Source: Bacillota bacterium
GTDB taxonomy: Bacteria; Bacillota; Clostridia; Lachnospirales; Lachnospiraceae
Direction of reading: 5' to 3'
Assembly: GCA_023390555.1 (NCBI GenBank)
Contig: JAEWCQ010000014.1
Location: 62,001 to 126,000, forward strand
DNA: 64,000 nucleotides
Below, piece after piece: positions 50,752 through 59,165 of this stretch; position 1 is the first letter of the stretch; each line of letters opens with the position of its first letter. The notes under the pieces were generated by a model. That model saw only the letters and a program-made list of their open reading frames with translations. It was not told the DNA's origin and searched no databases. The translations under genes and the position numbers were made by a program.

Positions 50752-50780
50752 TTGACAACAGTATGGACACAATTTACAAT
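50752..50780 (+). promoter_or_regulatory. SigA promoter of the WYL regulator gene
   Basis: TTGACA (50752-50757), 17 bp, TACAAT (50775-50780). The -35 lies within TTGTTGACAACA, nearly palindromic and so a candidate operator shared with the divergent hydrolase gene. Confidence 0.78.
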
Positions 50781-50817
50781 GATAGAAAAATTATAAGAAA
50801 TGAAAGGAGGATGTCGG

Positions 50818-51750
50818 ATGAAAATTGACAGGCTTGTCAGCATGATAATGATACTTCTTGAGAAAGAGCGGATAGGCGCACAGGAGTTGGCAGATATGTT
50901 TGAAGTTTCGCCCCGCACAATCTACCGTGACATAGATACTATAAACATGGCGGGCATTCCTGTTTGCTCCGCTCCGGGAGTTGGCGGTGGCTTTGAAATC
51001 ATGCAGAAGTACAAAATTGATAAAAAAGTTTTTTCGGCTGCAGACCTTTCCGCAATCCTGATGGGACTTTCCAACCTTTCTACTATGATACGAGGGGAGG
51101 AACTGGTAAATGCTCTTGCGAAAGTGAAAAGCTTTATCCCGGCCGACAGAGCAAACGATATTGCATTAAAAGTAAATCAAATTTACATAGATTTGAGCCC
51201 GTGGATGGGCAACCGAAACATACAACCATATTTAGAAATGATCAAAACAGCGTTACAGGAAAACAAGCTGCTTTCGTTTGAATATACCGACCGCCATGGA
51301 AACGAAACCGTACGAACAGCCGAACCATATCAGCTTGTATTGAAAAATGGCGATTGGTATTGGCAGGGGTATTGCCTTAAAAGAAATGATTTTCGGTTAT
51401 TTAAAATATCCCGTATATCAAACCTGCATATACAGGAGGAATTTTTTACACCACGCGATTATCAAAAGCCGCAGTTGGATTTTGCTGATATTTTGACAAC
51501 GATGCAGACAACAATCAAAATTCGTATCCACAAATCTGTCATGGACAGGGTACTTGATTTTTGCTCTTATGAACACTTTTCTCCGGACGGCAGTGAGCAT
51601 TACATCGTTCGTTTTCCTTTTATCGAGAACGATTTCTACTACACTATTCTTTTCAGCTTTGGGGATAAATGCGAGTGTTTAGAGCCGTTACATATCCGCA
51701 CAGAAATGAAGCGTAGAATATATGATATGGCCACCTTATATGAAAACTAG
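50818..51750 (+). CDS. HTH and WYL domain transcriptional regulator (YafY-type)
   Basis: A 310-residue protein from ATG 50818 (GGAGGATGTCGG upstream); an ATG at 50800 precedes the ribosome site. The winged HTH is at residues 1-60 (MKIDRLVSMIMILLEKERIGAQELADMFEVSPRTIYRDIDTIN), followed by the YafY-like helical region. The WYL domain lies about 140-225 (LLSFEYTDRHGNETVRTAEPYQLVLKNGDWYWQGYC...FRLFKISRI), and a WCX-type tail follows. Such regulators bind ligands or nucleic acids through WYL. Likely controls the divergent hydrolase gene and itself. Confidence 0.88.
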   Translation: MKIDRLVSMIMILLEKERIGAQELADMFEVSPRTIYRDIDTINMAGIPVCSAPGVGGGFEIMQKYKIDKKVFSAADLSAILMGLSNLSTMIRGEELVNALAKVKSFIPADRANDIALKVNQIYIDLSPWMGNRNIQPYLEMIKTALQENKLLSFEYTDRHGNETVRTAEPYQLVLKNGDWYWQGYCLKRNDFRLFKISRISNLHIQEEFFTPRDYQKPQLDFADILTTMQTTIKIRIHKSVMDRVLDFCSYEHFSPDGSEHYIVRFPFIENDFYYTILFSFGDKCECLEPLHIRTEMKRRIYDMATLYEN

Positions 51751-52125
51751 AACAAGAAGTCCAGGGCTGTTGTTAATCTGGAATTCTTTTTCTCATATCT
51801 CCTTATGTATAAAATCACCGTTCCTGTTGTGTGGAAATATTCATTCTAAACTGATTACCTGTCACTGCCTGTGCTGTTTGCAGCAACAGACTCTGCAATG
51901 CACACAAATCACTGAAAATGTGAATTGGTACTGCTAAATCAGTGTTTTCTTACCTTTATTATTTCGAGAAAATGGGTGCAATGCAATGAAAAGCAGGAAG
52001 GCCCTGGCAGGCGATTTTAACGCATATCAATATAACAATATACTGATTAATCCCAAAAAGAGCTTGAAAAAAATACAAAACATGATATTCTAGGAAATAC
52101 AATAAAAGACTTAGTGAGGTATGAT
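51751..52125. other. Intergenic region before the mannoside locus
   Basis: No gene is supported. TTGAAA (52064-52069), 16 bp, TATTCT (52086-52091) is a fair promoter for the ROK gene. The rest holds nothing recognisable. Confidence 0.55.
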
Positions 52126-53067
52126 ATGAGAATCGGAATTGATATGGGGGGAATGTCTGTCAAGCTTGGGCTGGTGGATGCGAAGAATCAGATTGTTGCA
52201 AAGAAAGTTATTCCAACGGAGCTGGATATTGCAGCACAGGAGATGGTACAGAAAATGGGAGTGGCAGCAGAGGAGCTTCTCAAGGAGAATGGACTTACAA
52301 TAAGTGACTGTGAAGGAATCGGAATTGGAAGTCCGGGAACAGTTGAGGATAAGACAGGAACGATCCTCTATTCCAATAATTTTCATTGGGAGAATGTACC
52401 GGTTGTAGCGGAACTGAAAAAAAAACTTCCGGTTCGCATTGAGATTGCAAATGATGCAGATGCAGCAGCACTTGGAGAAGTGTGTGCAGGTGCAGCAAAG
52501 GGTGCAGGGAATGCAGTTTTGCTAACATTGGGAACCGGTGTCGGCGGTGGCGTTATTATGAATGGGAAAATCTTTCACGGACCACTTGCAGGTGGCTGCG
52601 AACTTGGCCATATGGTAATCGTAGATGACGGAGAACCATGTACCTGTGGAAGAAGCGGGTGCCTTGAGGCCTATGCATCTGCATCAGGGCTGCTTCGTAT
52701 CGCAAGAAGAGAAGCAGGAAAAGCACCGGAGTCTCAGATGAACGAAATGTGCGGTCATAATCCGGATAGGATGAATGGTAAGATACCGTTTGATGCGATG
52801 GCACTTGGGGATGAAGCAGCGACACGTGTAGTTAACGAATATGAGCACTATCTGGCATGCGGAATCGCAAATGTTGTCAATATGTTCCGGCCGGAGAAGG
52901 TGATTTTGGGTGGAGGTGTAGCTGCCCAGCGCGAGAACCTGACAAGACCGTTGACGGAGATGGTAAAAGAGCTTTGCTTTGGCGGTTCGCATGGACAGAT
53001 TGCAGAGATAGTAACCTCAGAGCTGGGCAATGATGCAGGGATTATCGGTGCAGCAAATCTGGTGTAG
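52126..53067 (+). CDS. ROK family sugar kinase
   Basis: A 313-residue protein from ATG 52126 (GTGAGGTATGAT upstream). N-terminal phosphate-binding loop IGIDMGGMSVKLGLVD, ATP-site GTGVGGGVIMNGK, and the ROK zinc signature ELGHMVIVDDGEPCTCGRSGCLEAYAS (His plus C-x-C-x2-x2-C). Full-length and close to glucokinase, so glucose, mannose, or N-acetyl sugars are possible substrates. In this locus phosphorylation of mannose released by the two mannosidases is the most economical role (inference). Confidence 0.9.
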   Translation: MRIGIDMGGMSVKLGLVDAKNQIVAKKVIPTELDIAAQEMVQKMGVAAEELLKENGLTISDCEGIGIGSPGTVEDKTGTILYSNNFHWENVPVVAELKKKLPVRIEIANDADAAALGEVCAGAAKGAGNAVLLTLGTGVGGGVIMNGKIFHGPLAGGCELGHMVIVDDGEPCTCGRSGCLEAYASASGLLRIARREAGKAPESQMNEMCGHNPDRMNGKIPFDAMALGDEAATRVVNEYEHYLACGIANVVNMFRPEKVILGGGVAAQRENLTRPLTEMVKELCFGGSHGQIAEIVTSELGNDAGIIGAANLV

Positions 53068-53097
53068 ATACAGTCATAGTTTCTGTTGCTTTTTTGG

Positions 53098-53150
53098 TAG
53101 AGCTGTCATAGAATGGTTATATGCTATATAACTGTTCTATGACAGCTCTA
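53098..53150. terminator. Long hairpin after the ROK gene
   Basis: TAGAGCTGTCATAGAA (53098-53113) pairs perfectly with 53135-53150, a 16-bp stem and 21-nt loop. There is no T run on either strand. It may be a terminator, a processing site or a protein-binding palindrome. Confidence 0.55.
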
Positions 53151-53253
53151 TTACATTTGGGCTGAGTTCAGTAAAATAAGAATTATGTGGAAGAAAAAGA
53201 AGCAGCTTTGAGAATATGCAGCTATGTTGGAAATTGGATAGGAGGAACGTGAA

Positions 53254-54363
53254 ATGGGAAAAGTTATTATGTATGAGCAGATTTATTCGGATGTGCTTCA
53301 CAAGATTCAGAATAAGGAATATCAGCCTGGTGATAAGCTTCCATCAGAGATGGAGCTGGCACAGGAATATGGTGTGAGCAGAATCACAAGTAAGAAGGCA
53401 ATGGATCTTCTGGCAGAAAAGGAATACATTATCCGCAATCCGGGCAGAGGATCGTTTGTCAATGAGAAGAGAAAAGAGGATATGCTTGAGATGCCATCGG
53501 CAGAGGCTGGCAGCACGGAGGTTGATAAGAAAAAACATGCAGGGATCGGAGTGATTTTTGACACCTTCGGCTGTGATTTTGGAAGTGAGCTTCTAAAGAG
53601 CATTGAGCAGGAATGCAGCAGGGAGAATTATACCATGCTCTTCCGCTGCACCTATGGAAGTATTGACGAGGAGAACAAGGCGATCCGCAGTGCATTAGAG
53701 CTTGGCGTACAGGGACTGATTCTGATGTGTGCACAGGGTGAGATCTATAACAACACCATTCTGAGACTTGCGCTGAATAAGTTCCCGATGGTTTTAGTTG
53801 ACCGGCAGATGAAGGGGATATCCATTCCGTGCGTAAAGACAGATAACTATTCCTCGGCAAAGGAGCTTACACGGATACTGATTGAGCATAATCATAAAAA
53901 TATCTGCTTTGTCTCGCATTCGTCCATTAGTACACCCACGATTAATGACCGCTATAATGGATTTGTGGACTGTATTCTGGAATATCAGGACGTAAAGAGT
54001 GTCTTTGAGCAGATGAGTAAATACAATCCGACGCCGGAGGATGTAGGGAAGGAATATCGTGAATTTAATCTGGGAGAGATAGAAGAGATTATAAAAAACA
54101 ACGAGGAGTGCACAGCATTTCTGGCGGCAGAGTACAAGATTGGCGTTCTGCTTCGTAAGGGAATCAAGCGGTTGAAGCTGGACAAGGAGGTCGTAGCCTT
54201 CGATGGTCTTGCAGCAATCTATGAGAACGGACATGAATGTACCCATGTAAAGCAGGATGAGTATACCATGGGAATCGAAGCCGTAAGATCACTTGGCAGA
54301 GTGATCGAAGGTGGTGAGGTGGCAGATATCATCGACATCCCATATGAAATCGTAAAGAAGTAG
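53254..54363 (+). CDS. GntR-HTH/LacI-type sugar-sensing regulator (AraR-like architecture)
   Basis: A 369-residue repressor-type protein. GntR winged helix at residues 6-75 (YEQIYSDVLHKIQNKEYQPGDKLPSEMELAQEYGVSRITSKKAMDLL), a short linker, then a periplasmic-binding-like domain from about 93 (HAGIGVIFDTFGCDFGSELLKSIEQE). The architecture matches AraR, but the location ahead of alpha-mannosidase and transporter genes suggests a mannoside effector. GGAGGAACGTGAA precedes the start. Repeated GATATA-containing sites before the binding protein gene are candidate operators. Confidence 0.9.
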   Translation: MGKVIMYEQIYSDVLHKIQNKEYQPGDKLPSEMELAQEYGVSRITSKKAMDLLAEKEYIIRNPGRGSFVNEKRKEDMLEMPSAEAGSTEVDKKKHAGIGVIFDTFGCDFGSELLKSIEQECSRENYTMLFRCTYGSIDEENKAIRSALELGVQGLILMCAQGEIYNNTILRLALNKFPMVLVDRQMKGISIPCVKTDNYSSAKELTRILIEHNHKNICFVSHSSISTPTINDRYNGFVDCILEYQDVKSVFEQMSKYNPTPEDVGKEYREFNLGEIEEIIKNNEECTAFLAAEYKIGVLLRKGIKRLKLDKEVVAFDGLAAIYENGHECTHVKQDEYTMGIEAVRSLGRVIEGGEVADIIDIPYEIVKK

Positions 54364-54383
54364 AATGATATAAAAGGTATGAA

Positions 54384-54450
54384 ATTGATATATATTGGTT
54401 TGAAAACGGCTTTGAAAAATCGAAATGATATATAATGATATGTGCAATGC
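54384..54450 (+). promoter_or_regulatory. Repeated GATATA motifs upstream of the mannoside importer
   Basis: ATTGATATATATTGG (from 54384) and ATGATATATAATGATATG (from 54425) resemble the palindromic site at 54572. They may be operators of the GntR/LacI-type regulator. Confidence 0.35.
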
Positions 54451-54513
54451 TTCTAAAAAGCTGGTATAATACTATGCAAAACGACCAAAACGGCATTTTA
54501 TACGCATATTTTA

Positions 54514-54542
54514 TTGACAAACATGTGAAAAGGATATATATT
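54514..54542 (+). promoter_or_regulatory. SigA promoter of the mannoside importer operon
   Basis: TTGACA (54514-54519), 17 bp, TATATT (54537-54542), about 72 bp before the binding protein start. Confidence 0.8.
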
Positions 54543-54565
54543 GACATTACAAGTTGTTGATATGC

Positions 54566-54591
54566 AGACACATTGATATAACAATATGTCT
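54566..54591 (+). promoter_or_regulatory. Operator-like palindrome in the importer leader
   Basis: ATTG-ATATAA-CAAT (54572-54585) sits inside a longer near-palindrome AGACA...TGTCT (54566-54591), just after the predicted transcription start. This is where a repressor would block elongation. Confidence 0.5.
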
Positions 54592-54613
54592 AAGTCGTAT
54601 AGGAGGGTAAAAA

Positions 54614-56008
54614 ATGAAAAAGAAATTATTATCGTTAATGATGGGGACAGTAATGATTACAGGTGTAGTAGCAGGCTGTGGAAACACTGGCTCAAACACT
54701 GGTTCGTCGGCAGGCGGTACAGAAGCATCATCCGATGCACAGAAGCTGGTTCTCACATATGCAGATTCCGGAGATACTGGCGAAAACGGGTATATGTATA
54801 ACTGGATTATGGATACTTACAACAATTGGGATAAAAAGGATGAGGTAGAAATCGAGCTCCAGCCGGTTGTTGCAAACGACAGTGATTATTTTACAAAGAT
54901 CCAGACACAGATGCAGAATCCATCCACCAGCCCGGACCTCTTTTTTGAAGATACGTTCCAGCTGAACACAGATGTTGCTGCCGGCTATGTAGCAGATTTG
55001 ACAGATTATGTTGCAGGCTGGGATGAGTGGGATTCTTCCATTATTGAAGCAATGAAGGAAGGCACAAAGGGAAGCGACGGCAAAACCTATGCAGTACCTG
55101 TCAGCACAGATGTCAGAGGACTTTGGTACAACAAGGACGTATTTGAGGAGGCAGGTCTTGGAAGAGACTGGCAGCCGAAAAGCTGGCAGGATATCCTCGA
55201 TGCCTGTGCAGCGATCAAGAGCAACTGCGCAGATGATGTAGTTCCAATCTGGTTTGCCAGCAGTAACACAGAGGCAGAGGCGACCAGTATGAACACCTTC
55301 GAGATGCTGCTTTACGGAACCGGTGAAACTCTGGTGGATGAGGATTCCGGTATCTGGAATATAAGTGGACAGGGTATCACAGATTCGCTGAACTTCATTG
55401 AGACCTGTAAGTCAGAGGGATATATGGGAACACTTTCTGAAGTATTTGATGCAAGTGACTGGGAATATGCAAATAAGTACATGTCCACCGGTAAGCTTGG
55501 AATCTATTTGAACGGAAGCTGGGGCTATGCAGATTACATGTCTACCGGAAGCTACCCGATGGAAGGCTATACCGACGACACCTTATCAGATGCATTGGGA
55601 TTCGCACAGATGCCTCTTCAGAATGGTGATGGCTATGTCACAATGTCCGGTGGCTGGAGTTGGGCAATTGCCAATAACTCCGATCAGAAGGATTTAAGCT
55701 TTGAGTTTCTGGAAGAGATGATGAAATCTGATAATTACATCACATATCTGACCGGAAGCGGAAACCTTGCAACGAAGAGCGGAATGGATCAGTACGATGC
55801 ATATAAGAACAAATTATATGTAAATGAAGCGACTGCAATGTCAGAGACAGCAAACTTCAGACCACATAATGAGAATTACTCAAAGGTATCTTCCTATATC
55901 TATGAGATGGTAGATACCATTGTGAGAAATGATACATCAATCGACAGTGCGATGTCTGATTTCCAGTCGAGCGTGAAGACGGTTGTGGGTGAAGACAAGA
56001 CAAAGTAA
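54614..56008 (+). CDS. ABC substrate-binding lipoprotein for mannosides (SBP family 1)
   Basis: A 464-residue lipoprotein. Signal MKKKLLSLMMGTVMITGVVAGC with Cys22 lipidated, then a Gly/Ser linker. Family 1 features: VPVSTDVRGLWYNKDVFEEAGLG, NGSWGYADYM and GGWSWAIANNSDQKDLSFEFLEEMM. Such proteins bind oligosaccharides. The pairing with GH125 and GH38 genes points to alpha-mannose-containing glycans. The intercistronic hairpin behind it would keep its level above that of the permeases. Confidence 0.9.
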   Translation: MKKKLLSLMMGTVMITGVVAGCGNTGSNTGSSAGGTEASSDAQKLVLTYADSGDTGENGYMYNWIMDTYNNWDKKDEVEIELQPVVANDSDYFTKIQTQMQNPSTSPDLFFEDTFQLNTDVAAGYVADLTDYVAGWDEWDSSIIEAMKEGTKGSDGKTYAVPVSTDVRGLWYNKDVFEEAGLGRDWQPKSWQDILDACAAIKSNCADDVVPIWFASSNTEAEATSMNTFEMLLYGTGETLVDEDSGIWNISGQGITDSLNFIETCKSEGYMGTLSEVFDASDWEYANKYMSTGKLGIYLNGSWGYADYMSTGSYPMEGYTDDTLSDALGFAQMPLQNGDGYVTMSGGWSWAIANNSDQKDLSFEFLEEMMKSDNYITYLTGSGNLATKSGMDQYDAYKNKLYVNEATAMSETANFRPHNENYSKVSSYIYEMVDTIVRNDTSIDSAMSDFQSSVKTVVGEDKTK

Positions 56009-56027
56009 ATTGTAATATAGAGATAGT

Positions 56028-56110
56028 AAAAAGCTGATGCAAACGGAAACTGATTTACCATAGTATGGGAAGGCTCGGATGGTATCAGACAGACTTTGCA
56101 TCAGCTTTTT
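56028..56110 (+). terminator. Large intercistronic stem-loop after the binding protein gene
   Basis: AAAAAGCTGATGCAAA (56028-56043) pairs perfectly with 56095-56110, with an inner CTGAT..ACCAT/ATGGTATCAG stem. The 3' side ends in five Ts. Probably a partial terminator and RNA stabiliser giving excess binding protein. Confidence 0.78.
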
Positions 56111-56138
56111 GCTTCAAAAGAAAGGCATGGTTATTATT

Positions 56139-57011
56139 ATGAAGACAAAGAGATGGGGAACAGGTACTTTATCAAAAATGGTATATTTGGTTCCGGCAGT
56201 ACTATTGATGGCAGTATTTTTTGTATGGCCAATTATTCTTACCATTTATTATTCATTTACGAATCTTGCACTGACAGGCTCTGCGGTGGCCAATCAACAG
56301 TTTGTCGGACTTGCGAATTACAAAAGAATGTTCTCCGACTCTGCAGTTCAGATCAGTATTGTAACAACACTCGTTTTTTTAGTAGGCTCAGTTGTGGGAC
56401 AGACCGTTTTAGGATTTCTAATCGCTTTCATGATGAAGTCCAAGCATAAGACCTTTCGACGTGTGGTAGGATCGGTCGTCTTGGCTGGCTGGGTTATGCC
56501 GGAAACAGTTGCAGCGATCTGCGCGTACACATTTTTTACAGATAAGGGTACCTTTAATGCCATTTTGAACTTTTTCCATATTGGAAGCGTATCCTGGCTC
56601 TTTTCTCTGCCGCTGCTTTCTGTTGTGCTCGCGAATATCTGGCACGGAACCGCATTCTCCATGATGGTCTATCAGTCAGCGTTGGATAATGTGCCGGGAG
56701 ATGTAGTGGAATCGGCCAAGATTGATGGAGCTGGAAAATGGCAGACGCTGTTTCATATTACAATTCCAATCATCAAGGATACCATGATGACCAACACGAT
56801 GCTGATTACCCTGTCAACACTTGGAACCTTTGGAATGGTCTATACAATGACAGGAACCACTGTTCAGACACTGCCAATCTTTATGTATATCCGTGCCTTT
56901 AAGAATTACGAGCTGGGATATGGAACAGCAATCTCGATGCTGGTATTACTGATTGGTGTAGTATTCAGTATCTTTTATGTGAAGTTACAGGGAAAGAAGA
57001 TGGAGGACTAA
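56139..57011 (+). CDS. ABC permease 1 (MalF/UgpA type)
   Basis: A 290-residue permease if begun at ATG 56139; ATG 56127, nearer to AAAGG, would add four residues. Helices include VYLVPAVLLMAVFFVWPIILTIYYSF and the EAA loop reads ESAKIDGAGKWQTLFHITIPIIKDTM. Six membrane segments. Forms the channel with the next gene. The frame continues upstream to 56079 across the hairpin and is not believed to be translated there. Confidence 0.9.
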   Translation: MKTKRWGTGTLSKMVYLVPAVLLMAVFFVWPIILTIYYSFTNLALTGSAVANQQFVGLANYKRMFSDSAVQISIVTTLVFLVGSVVGQTVLGFLIAFMMKSKHKTFRRVVGSVVLAGWVMPETVAAICAYTFFTDKGTFNAILNFFHIGSVSWLFSLPLLSVVLANIWHGTAFSMMVYQSALDNVPGDVVESAKIDGAGKWQTLFHITIPIIKDTMMTNTMLITLSTLGTFGMVYTMTGTTVQTLPIFMYIRAFKNYELGYGTAISMLVLLIGVVFSIFYVKLQGKKMED

Positions 57012-57014
57012 GCG

Positions 57015-57830
57015 ATGGGTGAGAAGAGAGAAAAAATAACAGCATATACAGTGCTGGTGGTGATAGCCGTTCTATTTGCGCTGCCGTTAGCATGGGTGAT
57101 TCTTGCATCCTTTGATAAAAATGCATCGCTTGCAGCAAGCATACCTGATTTTACAGGTAGCAACTATGTAGAAGTATTGACCAATTCAGCGAATTTGCGC
57201 TCCTTTGCAAATGGACTGGTGCTTTCGCTCGGTGTATCGATTCTTGTAGTAATCTGTTCTATTCTGGCGGCATATCCGCTTTCGAGATTCGAGATGAAGC
57301 ACAAGAAGCTGTTCATGCTTTCTATGCTGTTTATGACCTCATTACCGATTACAACGGTTATGGTCCCTGTATTTAAAGTATTTGTAAGTATTAAACTGTA
57401 TGATAATCTTGGTGGAATTATTCTTTTTATGACAGCCTCATCCCTGCCATATGCAATCTGGATGATGAAAAACTTTATGGATGCAGTCCCGGTATCACTG
57501 GAGGAGGCTGCATGGGTGGACGGCTCCGGCAGATTCCGCGGTATTATCAAGGTAATTATGCCATTGATGCTGCCGGGTATCTTTACGATAGCGATATACA
57601 CCTTCTCAGGCTGCTGGGGTAATTTCTTTGTTCCATTTATCTTACTCTCGAGCAGTGAGAAATATCCTGCATCCATCATGCTGTATCAGTTCTTCGGTCA
57701 GCACTCAGTAGCATATGGAACACTGGCTGCTTATTCCGTTGTCTACGCAATGCCATCGGTTGTTTTATATGTCATTACACAGAAATGGATGTCTAAGGGC
57801 TTTAATATGTCCGGTGCAAATAAAGGTTAA
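57015..57830 (+). CDS. ABC permease 2 (MalG/UgpE type)
   Basis: A 271-residue permease four bases after its partner. First helix TVLVVIAVLFALPLAWVILASF, EAA loop EEAAWVDGSGRFRGIIKVIMPLMLPGIF. Six helices. No ATPase gene is present in this operon, so the importer must borrow an MsmK/UgpC-type ATPase encoded elsewhere, as is common for family 1 sugar importers in Firmicutes. Confidence 0.9.
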   Translation: MGEKREKITAYTVLVVIAVLFALPLAWVILASFDKNASLAASIPDFTGSNYVEVLTNSANLRSFANGLVLSLGVSILVVICSILAAYPLSRFEMKHKKLFMLSMLFMTSLPITTVMVPVFKVFVSIKLYDNLGGIILFMTASSLPYAIWMMKNFMDAVPVSLEEAAWVDGSGRFRGIIKVIMPLMLPGIFTIAIYTFSGCWGNFFVPFILLSSSEKYPASIMLYQFFGQHSVAYGTLAAYSVVYAMPSVVLYVITQKWMSKGFNMSGANKG

Positions 57831-57863
57831 TAGAATCAGGAAAGAGAAGTAGAGGGTAAGAGC

Positions 57864-59153
57864 ATGGAAATAAAAAAAGAATATAACGTAATACAAGATA
57901 AAATAGAGCTGGTAAGACAGACCTTTCCAGCAGGAAGCAGAATTCCTGAGATGTTTGAAAAATGCATCTCAAATACACTGAGTACAACCATTAAAACGCT
58001 GAAGGATGGCTCCGTATTCGTCATAACAGGTGATATTCCAGCCATGTGGCTGCGCGATTCTGCCTGCCAGCTGCGTCCGTTTATCCTGTTTGCAAAGGAG
58101 GATCTGCAGATCCGGGAAATCATAGTAGGATTAATTAAGAAGCAGATGGAATGTATCCTGATTGATCCCTATGCAAATGCATTTAATGAAGCTCCGAATG
58201 GAAGAGGCTTTGCAGAGGATAAGACACAGATGAAGCCGGAACTGTGGGAACGTAAATACGAAATAGATTCTCTCTGTTACCCTATCCAGCTGTCCTATCT
58301 GTTATGGAAGAATACCGGATGTACCACACATTTTACGGCAGAATGGCTGGCGGCAGCCAAGAAGATAATAGAAATATTCCGTATCGAGCAGGATCATGAG
58401 CATAAGTCCCAATACAGCTTTGAACGAAGTGGATGCGTACATACCGATACCCTCTCAAGAGCGGGAAGGGGCGCACTCGTAAAAAGCAATATCGGACTGA
58501 TCTGGTCGGGCTTTCGACCAAGTGATGATGCCTGTATCTATGGCTATCTGATTCCGTCAAATATGCTTGCTTCTGTGATTCTTGGATATATTGCAGAGGT
58601 GGCGCGTGAAATATACCAGAACAAGGAGCTGGCAGTGGACGCAGAAGTATTCTCTAAGGAGGTTCGGGAGGCAATTGAACAGTATGCTATTGTTCCAGGC
58701 AGAGAGGATGAGGTCTATGCGTATGAGGTAGATGGCTTTGGAGAATATAACATTATGGATGATGCGAATCTGCCAAGCCTCTTATCCATGCCATATATTG
58801 GATACTGTAAGAAGGATAATGAACGTTATCAGAATACCAGAAAAATGATCTTAAGTGATGCCAATCCATATTATTATGTTGGAAGTAAGATGCGGGGAAT
58901 CGGAAGTCCACATACACCGGAGCGTTACGTATGGCATATTGCGCTGGCAATTCAGGGGATTACAGCACAGAGTGAAGAAGAGCGAAGAGAGATTCTTCAT
59001 ATGTTAGAAGCGACAGATGGTGGAACAGGAATGATGCATGAGGCTGTCAATGTAGATAATCCGTCAGATTATACAAGACCGTGGTTCTCTTGGGCGAATT
59101 CCGTATTCTGTGAACTGGTTTTGGAGTGTTGTGACCTGCGTGTACAGGTCTAA
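57864..59153 (+). CDS. GH125 exo-alpha-1,6-mannosidase
   Basis: A 429-residue cytoplasmic enzyme with the GH125 signatures: VFVITGDIPAMWLRDSACQLRPF, RKYEIDSLCYPIQLSYLLW, FGEYNIMDDANLPSLLSMPY, SKMRGIGSPHT, and HEAVNVDNPSDYTRPWFSWANSVF. Family members remove alpha-1,6-linked non-reducing mannose with inversion. The gene is 34 bp after the permease gene and 12 bp before GH38, so the three are co-transcribed. It would trim imported mannose-rich N-glycan or yeast mannan fragments together with GH38. Confidence 0.94.
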   Translation: MEIKKEYNVIQDKIELVRQTFPAGSRIPEMFEKCISNTLSTTIKTLKDGSVFVITGDIPAMWLRDSACQLRPFILFAKEDLQIREIIVGLIKKQMECILIDPYANAFNEAPNGRGFAEDKTQMKPELWERKYEIDSLCYPIQLSYLLWKNTGCTTHFTAEWLAAAKKIIEIFRIEQDHEHKSQYSFERSGCVHTDTLSRAGRGALVKSNIGLIWSGFRPSDDACIYGYLIPSNMLASVILGYIAEVAREIYQNKELAVDAEVFSKEVREAIEQYAIVPGREDEVYAYEVDGFGEYNIMDDANLPSLLSMPYIGYCKKDNERYQNTRKMILSDANPYYYVGSKMRGIGSPHTPERYVWHIALAIQGITAQSEEERREILHMLEATDGGTGMMHEAVNVDNPSDYTRPWFSWANSVFCELVLECCDLRVQV

Positions 59154-59165
59154 GGAGGAGATCGG

